This document shows positions 34,901 through 46,900 of a DNA stretch of 64,000 nt, piece after piece; within the stretch, counting starts at the first letter, position 1; every line of letters starts with the position of its first letter. The DNA is from Aradus depressus. Its lineage: Eukaryota; Arthropoda; Insecta; Hemiptera; Aradidae. The stretch is taken from the NCBI GenBank assembly GCA_963662175.1, contig OY759218.1:26930051-26994050 (forward strand), given 5' to 3'. The notes beneath the pieces are model-generated. The model did no database searches and was not told the origin of the DNA. It was given only the letters and a program-made list of their open reading frames with translations. The position numbers and the translations under genes were made by a program.

Positions 34901-37900
34901 CGGCTGTTCTAGAGAATTTCATCGGGTTCTACTGATTGTTCTGATCACTAGAACCAAACGAAATTCTTTAGCCATTTTTGAGTATATTCATGACGTTTTA
35001 TAAAGTTGGCCCCATTTTGAAATAAGTTTATTAGGAACATTTATAGCAGTCAATTTAGAAACATTAAATAAATAAAAGTGTTATTAATTTTCAGAAAATT
35101 GGCTTTTGAACATAAGGTGCAATGGAAGGAATATTGGACCTTCCTTAATTCCTTCATGGATATTACTTCTTCTGAGGGGCTTGATGCCCTTGAAAGTTAC
35201 TTGAGAAAAGAATTTAAAACGGTAAATATTTTATATATATATATTTATATTTAGTTGTAACGTTGAGGCTGCCAAGGCAGTGGGTGACCGAGGATCTGAG
35301 AAAAATTCAGAAACATATTTGCGAGGTCGAAATAAAAAACACTTACTAAACACTAGTCAAAAACTTGGGCTTCATATTTAATATTGAATGAATGAATTTC
35401 TTTATAAGATTCATCTTCAAGCTCCCCCAGACACATTTCTTTTACTAGACCGGAAACGGATTTAAAATGTATTTTCTTGTCCCTCGGATTTTTACCTCCC
35501 TTCCTACCGGAACCTCTACCACAACTCCTACCCTTCTCTCTACTACTTTCTCTTAAAGAAGAAGAGCTTCGACGACTTTATCAGGTCGTATCTTTCCATC
35601 CTATACTGCAGCGGTGTCGGGACCTCGTATCCATCTTCCTCCAGTCCCTGTCTAGTTATTGTCATGCCTCCTCCAGCTGCAATCCTGTAGAGATGGTGTC
35701 CTATGTTAAGCAGGGCCGTCCTCTCTGTCTTCTTCCATAGGGCCTTGCCTCCATGACGAGTTTGGGTTAACGATTCACAGGAAATTGGTTAACATGCTCA
35801 TACCACTGGAATTGTCTTTATATCATTCATTAATTTTTATTTTTATTTTGACACCTCTCTTATCTCTTTTTTTTTTTTTTTTTTGTTTTTTATTATTTTA
35901 TTTATTTACTTTTTTTTTTTGCAGGCTTCCGAAGAGAGAAAAGCACCTAACATGATCTTCACGAAATTGAATTTTAATCGTAAGTTAAATATTCTTCAAC
36001 GAGATTATGAAGACCAGTTGTGTGAGGCTTTTGAATCAATTAATCAAAATGATGAAGATACATTTAAGAATGGCGAAAAAGTAAGTAACTCTATCCTTTA
36101 CTTTAGCGAATGCCGATTACTTTCCCATAAAAATTTATATTTTCAATAAAATAGATGGTGTTCGTCCTACAACGAACTATTTCATCAGTGTTTGTAAACT
36201 ACCTCTGTGAAGTTTGGAAATTCGATATAATATTTTATCTTGTAGAAAATGTTTTGTTTTATTTCAAATTTGTATTTGTTAGTCTACAGTTTAGTTCTTA
36301 CTAATTGTAAAAATGATCTCTGTGTTTTGTAGACTCTCAAGAATAATATCAATCATTTTTCCAAATATGCGCTGTGCAATGGATTATCTTCCAAACAGAC
36401 GACTTTCCGAGGAAACAATGTTCTCTCCAAGTCAAAACGGCCTCACAAGTTTTTCAAAACTGAACCTCATAAGAGTTACTCTAGTAACGCAAAGGTAATT
36501 TTGTACTCTTTTCTTTATGAGTAAAACATATATGATTTTTTTTTAAACAGGCAGGCGAAAATCTCTCATCCATCCCGGAAAATTTTGTAGAATATTTTTT
36601 ATATAAAGGGTAAAAAAAACCTCAAGTATCTAGAAAATACTGGAAAAAATTATTGGCCTTTTAGATCATTAGTACACATTTACTTTTATTTCTCATTATA
36701 ATAAAGTTGTTTAACCAGTTTTCTTTACTTATATTCTCTTTGATTATTTTTTATATTTTCCTATTCTGCAGATAATGGGTGTCAATGCAGTTCGCACGAA
36801 AAATGAATTAAATATATTTCCTGTATCCTCACAGAATGGAAATTCATTTCCTGTATCCTCACAGAATGGTATTCGCACCTTGGAAAAGTCTTTTGAGGTA
36901 TGAACTAATTGTCATTCATTTCAAATTAACTTATGTTGCTTACATCGCAATAAAAAACAACCTGGATCTTCTAGGAATTCGTATGCGCCACACACTTAAT
37001 TTTTACAAGAAAAAAAATTTAAAAGTGTACGAAAATCTAGGGAAATAGCGTTTTTCAGACATTTGTGCTGCTGGACGGAGAGGAGCTCTTTACTTTGCGA
37101 AGTGTTTCTCGTACGAGCTCGAAAACAAAAAACTCGTGTATGTGTCTGTGTGTATGTGATTGGAAAGTTGTGAGCGCTCTACCGCGGAAACGGTTGTAGC
37201 TATAAACTTCGGAATAAAGAGTCATATGTGCTCTAACTTAGATCTGATTAGATTTTGGCGGTACATTTTGCAAGATACCGCTTATGTTTATGATATACTC
37301 CTCCAGTTTGGTTCATAGATATTTTCGTATCTGAGTGGCTCAAGAGAAAATAGCAAGAAATACCAAAAAATACTTTATTACTAATTTATTTATTTTCCTT
37401 TTTTTTTCTCAAGTACATTTTCACTTTTTACTCCTCAAGTACATTTTGTTACTTTTAATAACGAAACTTTTTTTTTTTTTTAGGTTCTTGCTTATCGTGT
37501 TGCTTTGGCCTTGGTTAGAAATCAGAGGAATTTGGTTATACAAGAACTTGAGTTTTTCCAGTGGTTTCTGCAAGGTTGTGTAATAGATGAAAGATTTTCG
37601 AAAATTAATTTTGCAAAAGAGCATTCTAGGTTTTCCACTTTAGTAAAAGAAAAGGTATTTTTATTAACTGAAGATAGAATGTCAACATTTACTCTGATCA
37701 CGGGTATGGTACAGTGAGTATTATGATAATAATTAATTTTTTATGCATGAACCATGGAAGAAATGTTAACCTTTTGGCAGGCGCGCCCTAGTTTTTTTCA
37801 CGAGCAGGCGCTTGTTGCAATTATTATTATTTATATATATATATATATATATATTTCCGTTTCAATTATTAGGTCATATGGCCTGCTAACAGAGCGCTCT

Positions 37901-40900
37901 CTGCTATCTCTGTTGGGCATGAGCTTATCTCTACTGGAAGAAATAAATAAAACAAACTTATTTTTGAAATATTGTCTATTCCACTAAAGATATATATACA
38001 TATATAACTACCGGTTTCGGCTTTATACCATCGTCAGGTCTAGTTATGAACTAAGTCAGTTTGCAGAGAGCGACCCTTCAAATACATCTCAGGTCAAAGG
38101 GTGCTATTAAAACTTGGGAGTCCCCCGGCTGTACCGTTAGCTAACTCATGAAATATTTCTTAACAAAACCTAGTTCTAAATTTACATAAAACAATGTCAC
38201 TAGACTGAGATGTATTTGAAGGGTCGCTCTCTGCAAACTGACTTAGTTCATAACTAGACCTGACGATGGTATAAAGCCGAAACCGGTAGTTATATATGTA
38301 TATATATCTTTAGTGGAATAGACAATATTTCAAAAATAAGTTTGTTTTATTTATTTATTACAAGTTTCCACAATATGTCCGCGTTTCTCAACTTAGAAGT
38401 TGTTAATAGTGCGAGTCTACTGGAAGAGGTCTTAAACTTTAATTTTCTTCGATGATTTTTTTAGTACATAGAGATTTTTGTACGATTTTATTTTGCTAAA
38501 TATCTTGAATAAAACTCGATCAAATCAAAATTATTCAGTTTAAAGTTGTAGACAAATAAATTTCGAAAATGACAGGAGTGTTTATTTATTTATTTTTTTA
38601 TGGGGTAGGAAGGTGTTTCTCAAACTTGAAATAGGGTAAGAAAGTATATTATTATTTAAATGAAACTCATGCCGTGTTTTTGTATAGTCTTATGACCCAA
38701 TAAAATATCATATTTATCTGAAAATGGGAATACATGAAATTTCGTTTCGAGGTTTATATTAAAACTTTCAGATATATTGATTCTGCAAGAATTTTTTCCA
38801 TCCTTTTTACCGGCGGGGGTAGCAATTGTAAATGGTTCTTCTAATAAGAGGGTTTTAGGTGGTACTGATTTAGGATCAATATAATTGTCAAATGGTCCGG
38901 TATCTATTAACCATTTTAAGCCGACTTTATCTCTGAAATGAGGTATGGATTTATTCATTTGATTCAAGTTGTATTCAGGGGGTCGATGTGGCCTAGCTCT
39001 AAAAAATTATCAAATTTTTCTGTAATTTTTTCTAAGCGGGACAGCCTGTCTTCATTTATGTTTGTTTTCTGTTCATAAAAATGTTCCTGTTTGTTACCTT
39101 CACCATGAGTTAGTTCGTAAGGGGAAATATATTCTTTAAATCTAGATTTACCTACTGTCCTCATAGATACGGTATTTTGTGAGTCAAAGCTAGGAGGACG
39201 ACTGGGTCGGTTGAAAGTGTGTCTAGGATCATTAAAGCCTGTTGTTTGTCGGGGAGCTTGGAGTTTTATTTTACAAATAATTTACATTGCAATAATAAAT
39301 TATCCCTACCTATACTTCCTATGAGTCTGGGATTACAATCTTAAGATGGAATATATTGTTTCCGTATTGTCAACAGATTATGAAAATAAACTTCCTGAGA
39401 AAGTCCTAAACTTGGACAATTTATGAATGATTAAAAAAAGTATAAATGTTACTTATACTCTGTTATGAATAATTTAAACTAAATGTGTTTTAGGTCAAAC
39501 TCAAAAATACATGAAGTCGATAAAGATATCTCAAATCAGACTTGGCAGAAGCCAATATTCTGCATTCTGCGAAATATTTTATCCTATTTTACCCAGCCTG
39601 GTGTAGATTCACTTTCTGAGAAGAGTGGTTCACATTCTACTCCCAAAACCTTCAGCTGTTTATGTTCCGAGTCGCCCAAATCAGCTAAACCTCTATTTAC
39701 CCCTAGAAGATTGTTTGATAAAGGTATGATGAGTTATTATAGAAATTAATTAGCATCTACATTTTATGTCTTAATTTTTCTCAAAAGTGCTTCTTGAAAA
39801 ATTATTTATTTGTTTGTAATTTTTTTAAAACCTATACGGGTTTTTCATGAAGTGAATATCTCATGCTCTATTGATCGTACGATTCTGAAAGAGGGCTCAT
39901 TGCAAAGACTGCCCCTCAAATAGCTGCTCTCCTAGAGTTTTGTTAAAGTTGACTTTATTTTTCTATTCGGGTGAGAATTAATAACGATTTTTTGATTTGA
40001 AGAGCGATATTCTGTTTCAATGGGCCGCCATTTTGAAACAAAGAGACATCAAGAAATGTTTTGGACAAAATTTGCTTCTTTTTGAGAGACATTTAAAATG
40101 AGCCTGACCCCTTTATTCTATTGAATATTTCAAGGTTATTGTGCGTGGAGCGCCCCTGGTGTAGGGCTGGGTCAGTACAATGATGGCTTTAGTAAGTCAG
40201 TACCTTTGTAAAGAGCCCTCTTACAAAATCCTATGACCAGTAGAAACTTTTCTGAACGCCTGGTATAAGTTGCCCCTTAGTAAACCGTTTGCGAAATTTG
40301 AATATCTTGTAACTCGCAAAATGGAATTAACTGGGGCATAATTTAACCCTTGGGTTTTATATAATTTAATCCTCTTTTTTTTATTGTAATAACACTTTAA
40401 AAAATTATAACTACAGGACAATACTCCTATCTGATATTAAAATAACCAAAACCTATCAAAATTAATAACACATGAATGGAATGTTACAGTTTTGTGAAAA
40501 TTGTTTCCTTGAGGTTAACGTCCATTAGAATTTCACATTATTTGATTATTATTGTAATAATTTTAATATTATTTTTTGCAGAGCCTAAAAATAATGTATT
40601 AACATCAGTAAATTTGACAAGGCCGTCAGAAGAATTCAACAGTAGCGAAGATGATTTAACAGGTTCTCAGTTTATTATTATTTTCTTCTCATGAAATTTG
40701 TCTTTTGATATGACAATTTTTCGAATAGTTATTCTAGTTTTAAAAAGAAAATTGTGCAAATAAAGAGGAGAAAAAAAAAATGATTTTTCGATCGAATATG
40801 TTTTAGGGATAAAAACTTGCAGGTCAGGTTTCCAGAGAATTGACCGGGAGTAACTTAGCATAACTTAGTTGGTCTCATTGAAAACAGAACCATATAGACT

Positions 40901-43900
40901 CTTATTCTATATTTTTTTAAAGTTCAATTATAAACATGATATTAATAGTTTTATTTCCTTTCTGAAATAATAAAGGTTGAGAGATGATTGAAGAAAAGAT
41001 TCATTTTATATTTCCATTTTTCAGATGATGAGTATTTCACGGCACCTAATTCTCCGAAAGACACTAGTGATGAGAGTCAAGATGATGATATGTTCCTTTC
41101 AGATCCAGGCCCTGAGGTTTTTTTGACGGGGTTCGTTAAGAAACTTTTTATAATATTTTTTTAAAACGATCAGACCAATCTCAAATATTCACCCCTTTTT
41201 TCGCTAATAATATAATCCTCCAGTCTCTGTGTATACGTACCTACTTCCTCAAAAAACTATGTATCTTTATACATATATATTTTCTATTTTTATTCATATA
41301 TTTGTTATTGTCATCTTTGATTTATTTTATATATGCATATATATTTGTATTTAAATCAGCACATACTATTTCAAAAATTTTCTTCTATTATTAAGATTTC
41401 AATTTGAGACGAAATTTTATTTTTTATGTTTTCCATATTTTAAGACATAACTGTACAGGAATATTCCTAAAATACCAGAAAAACATATATCACTTTTTTT
41501 TTTTTACAGGAGACATCCTACTAAGTTAGATGAAGAAGTTTTGGAAGCATTGGAAGACGCTATCATCTCTCCGTCTAAATATCCGTACATTACTATGTGG
41601 AAACAGTTATGTCGGACAAAATTAAGGCATCTCAGGTAAAATAAGTAATTAAGGTTATTATTGCGTATATTGAGCGAGTTAGGTACGCCTGATTTCTAGT
41701 TTGTTTATGTGCTCTTGTGAATGTGTTACACGATATCAGTCGCATCTGGTCTCATATTTTCAGAACATTTTACACGAATGTTTATTAGGTCACTGGTCCC
41801 CAAACTTTTCCAACTAGAGTGAGTTAAACCCATTTTCGAGATTTTTCATGTTTTAAAAAAAATACTTCCCCTATAGGAAGTAATTAAAAATCAAGTTTTA
41901 GACATGATGAACTCTTATTTTATTTATTTACTAGGGGCGCCACCCCTACAGCCGTCAGCCTCTAACTCTGCCCCCTGAACTCCACGCTCGCATTTACGAA
42001 AATCTAGATGATGTATTAAAAAATTAGCAGATATATTTAACTCAGACAGTGGGTTGAGTAACTTAATATAATGTCACTGAGGGTGCTGGTAGCTCAGTGG
42101 TATGCGTGCTTGACTTCTGAGCTCAAGGTCGTGGGTTCGTAGCCCTACCTAGGCCCTTAGTTTATTTTATCTGGGAGGTAAAATAAACTTAAGCACGCCG
42201 TCCTTCGGATGGGACGTTAAGCGATGGTCCCGAGCCTGTACGATGTCAGGTACTCGTTAAAGACCCCTACCCTAGGTGAATAAAAATTTAGGTTAGGCAA
42301 AATTTAGGACTCCCACAGTAGAGTCGGGCTCATGTCCACCAGAGTGACAAAAGAGCGCTCTGGTAGTAGGCGATATGACCTCGTAGTTAAAGCCCGGGCA
42401 TGAGTCATAAAACCTAACCTAACCTATAATGTCACTTTTCTTCCACCATTTAAGCATTTTAAAAAACAAAATAGGAATTCTTGTTGAGGGCATCAATACC
42501 TCTCATTTAATACACTTTTGCAGGTTTAGAAGAAAAAGTGAAATTTTCAGTTAACCAAAATTTCCCGGAGTAAAGTTACTAAGGAATTACTCTATTTTTG
42601 TTCTTGATTTTGGCTTGCCTGACAACTATTATATATGAATTTTGAGTATGTAATGTTAACGATTTATAGTTTCTTTTTTCTGCTCTTGCCACCCAGCAAT
42701 TTGGGAAAATTTCAAAAACTTATTTCATCTGAACAACACATCTTGTGTTGTTTTCAATTGCTTTCATTTGATTTCCCATTTGTACTTTTCCATCTCGTTC
42801 TTTTTAAATCATAATCTGGTTCAATCGCTCAAATAGAAATGTCACAATTTTCGGAGTTTTCTTTTTGATGCTTAAATTTTATACAATATATTTTATTTTT
42901 TTTCAGGGTTTGAAGAATATATTTTTTTTCTTCCTCTGGCGCTTCCTCTCTCGATGACCTGCATCCATTTCGCTCCGTTCGCAGCTAGTCTTCTCCAACC
43001 AACGGAAGCGGGGTTTCCCTCGTCAGACTCCTCCTTCATCGTCCTCTCCATCTGCCCTAGCCATTTCAGTCTTCCCTATTTAATGAAGGAGACCAAATAA
43101 GGGGCGTTGTGAATATGCCTCAGTTCCTGGTTGGTCTCAGTCTTCATTTCCTTTACCTATATATTTCGTCTATATGTTATACGTAAGGTTTTCCTCTCCC
43201 ATGTGCTGAAGAGTCTTTCGTCCTGATTCTTGAGGACTCATGTTTTACTGGCATACATTAGTCATAGCATTGTGTCGTTCATTGTAACAATATCAAGGGG
43301 ATTTAATTTTGTATTTATATATATTTTAAACTAATTTTTAATTGTACATTTATTTTAATTTGGTAGAATGATTGATCAGATTCCATGTCAAATCAATAGC
43401 CCGAACCCCACCCTTTACATTAGTCATAGCATTGTGTCGTCCATTGTAACAATATCAAGGAGATTTAATTTTGTATTTATATATATTTTAACCTAATTTT
43501 TAATTGTACATTTATTTTAATTTGGTAGAATGATTGAACAGATTCCATGTCAAATCAACAGCCCGAACCCCACCCTTTTTGATTTTAATAACATTTAGTG
43601 TGCTCCTAGACATTTCAGTCTATGTGACACGGTATGTGAGAAATGAAGCTATCAAAGTTCTACAAACATCAATTTTTCGTCAAAACAAGCCAACTAAAAA
43701 TATTTATAACTCGGGTTTTTTTTAAGTTGAAGAGGGAATGATGGGCATGTTTGAAATTGATTTTAAAAAAATCGAATTTCCTTGAAATTTTGATCAGTGG
43801 TTTATAAAGTCGAACCGGGAAGGTGTACGATAAGTTGTTGTCCGAAGGATGTCATGTTCCAAGTTCTTGCCTCCCAAATAAAAAACCAAAGGACCTTTGA

Positions 43901-46900
43901 ACTACGCTATTTAATTATATGTGAATTTATTTGTTTTTCGCTTCGCAAAAGCTGTGGTCTACCATCTGTTTATAGTAATATAATGATTATTTGTTTGTAA
44001 CTTGTATATAGTATAATATACAGGGTGTGTATGTAAAATGTATATTTATATAGTGCCCACCATTTTTATCACGGCTAAACGGTGAGTCTAATCGACTTAT
44101 ATTTTTAATTATGCTTTTAAATAGGTTCTTCAAAGTAGAATCTTATTCCAATTTTTTATATCTCACCCAGTTTCAAAATGGTTGCTTATTGAACTGAGAT
44201 TTTTTCAGAAACCCTTATTACGTTATTCAGTCCTTGAAAATTATTTCCGGTGAAGTTGGAGGCTCTGCATCTCTTCCAAAGATAGGGTACTATCTAGATC
44301 GGGCGTGGGCCAACACAAATGATCTTGCGGGCCACTTTGGATATGCGTTATAATCCCGCGGGGCCGCATTTAAAATTATATATCCTATATATTAGATTTG
44401 GACCCACTACAAAAAATTTTTGGAGTGAAAATGTAAAACAGAATGAATTATTATTATTGTTTTTATTATTATTCATACATATAAACATGGATAATATAAT
44501 AATAATAATAATGAAATATTTAATTTATTTAATTAGTGAGATATTTGTTTCTCAACTCTTTCACTTAGCTTTTGCAAGTCGATCTCAATGCGTGTATTTG
44601 CACATGTTTGGTGCAAAAGCGTATTTTGGAAAATTGCGATGAATCTCGCGGGCTGTAAAATTATTCAAGGCTGGCCGCGGGTTGGCCACTCCTGATCTAG
44701 ACGGTATATCTCAATAATAACCCATAAGAAAGGGTTATCATTTTAAAGATGAGAGAATTCTCTTCCTCTCGACCCAGTCCTATCTATCATACAGACCTCT
44801 CCAAAAACAGCTGATATCTCTTCAATCCTGGTGCAAAATTGGAGAGTGAAGGTGAACGACAAGTCAGTTCATATCGTCTTTACTCTCCATCGCAAATCTA
44901 CCTGCCCTCCAGTATTCCTTAACAATAATCTCATCCTTTCATAACAAAGTTTCCACTACTTCTACACTACTCGACATGCGACTAACATGGAACACTCACA
45001 AGAGACTGAAAAGACAAGAAATGAACAGACGCTACTTACAAACTGTTACTAAGACTGCGACAAAAGATCTAAATGAACCGTGAAAATAAAACGACTTATA
45101 TACAACGCAGTGCGGAGGAAATTTCTCTGGGTTCTGCTGAGGTTTCCACTGTTCAGCTCATCCAATCCCTTCAATCCAAAATCTTTAAATAGCCAATTTC
45201 TCCTTTCTATGTTTCCAACAAGACCCTCCATTCTGGCCTCCAGATATAAAGTTATTTTCTTCCCTTAGTTCCTCTATTCTGGGCCCTCCATTCTGCCACA
45301 CTTCCCCCAACAAAGTCTTAAACGCCAATGGCCTAGAGGCCTCCTTAGCAGCAGTAGTGTCAGTGAGTTATAAATGAGAGCAACTCAGTGCCTAGGGAGT
45401 GTCATCACTTCGTGATTTATCCCTTCTTGACATGCTGCTGTTTTGAAACAGAGTGAGATATAAAAAATCGGGCTTCTGGATTGATTAGAGTCTATTTCAA
45501 GGCATATTCAACAATATAGGTCATAAAAAAAAACGCAATTATAAAAATAGTTGCTACTGAATAAAAAATTTTGAAAACAGAAAATGCACGTTCGTATGGA
45601 GCTGCATATATTTGGTAACATGTAAGATATCAATTGAGCCAACCGTTTGTCCGTAATTGAAATGTCAGAATACATTAAAGAAGAACTTGTTAATCTTTTA
45701 TATTGTCTTGATTCCACAAAAATATATACATAAAGTGTAACGGTTTCGGCTTAGCCATCGTCAGCACAAAGTTCAAAAGTGGTTACCTGAGATTGTAATA
45801 AAATAGTATAACTTAGTGGCGTTAACAGGTGGGTGAGAATTTGAAGTGAGTTCAAACAACTCTCTGGAACAGCTGGAAATTGATAGAACTCTAAAAACTG
45901 GGAATTTTTTTTAACTACCCTACTCACTTCAAATGCTCACCTCTGTTATCACCACTAGGTTAATATAATATATTATGTATTTTCATTCATTGTACGCATT
46001 TTTATTTTATTTTCTTGTACTTTAATATTATGTCATATAGTCCTTATTTCTTATATATAATATGTATTCTACTTTAAACCTTTTTTTATAAAATTATTAT
46101 ATTTTCTTTATTTTTGTATTTTCTTCATTTTATTAGATTATTGACGACTCAACCGTCACAATCTTAGGTAACCTCATGTAACCTTAGAATTGTATAAATA
46201 TGACAACCTAGCAAACTTAAATGTCTCTTTTGAACTTTGTGCTGACGATGCGGTAAGGTGAAACCAGAACACTTTATGTATATATTTATTATCAATAAGG
46301 CATTCTTAAGTAAGAATTCATTCATTCATCTTCTTGAGTCAATGCAATATTCTAATAAAATTTGAAGGGAATACAAGTGTATTGCAAAAAAGTTTGAAAA
46401 CGCTGTATTCAACGTCTCATATTTATATTATTTTCACATCTAAAGATGTTTTGGCTTTTTTTTTTTTCAATACAGTTGTAAGATATATTATTTTAAAATC
46501 TATATGAATTAATATTGATAACAATATGAAATTTACAGCAATAAGCTTGCTGTTAACGCCACTAAATTATACTATTTTATAACAATCTCAGGTAACCACT
46601 TTTGAACTTTGTGCTGACGATGGCGTAAGCTGAAACCGCTACACCTTATGTATACGTTTTGTGGAATTAGACAAAAATAAAAGTTAAACCAGTTCTTTGT
46701 TTCTATTTACGTAATTGAAATGTTGGCAGTGTAAAATGGGGCACCCTACATGTATAGAATGTATTTTATTATCCTTAGTTGTATTCTTAGTTTACTATCA
46801 CTGAAATATTTTAGATTGTATTTTTTTTTATATTATTTTGTTACAATTAAAAATATTTATAAACGTCTAATTTCTTTACACATTTCATTGGCAACTCCCT

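Noticed and set aside
35477..35740. 87-codon ORF in Ankle2 intron 6
   Set aside because: Pyrimidine-rich with no splice signals in phase. The antisense reads like decayed LINE text, but no domain is firm enough to call.
36313..36498. Alternative-frame ORF over Ankle2 exon 8
   Set aside because: A different frame (36333-36494) keeps phase with both neighbouring exons.
37655..37713. Early donor for Ankle2 exon 10 at 37654
   Set aside because: Using it breaks the phase with the next exon. The GTGAGT donor after 37713 restores it.
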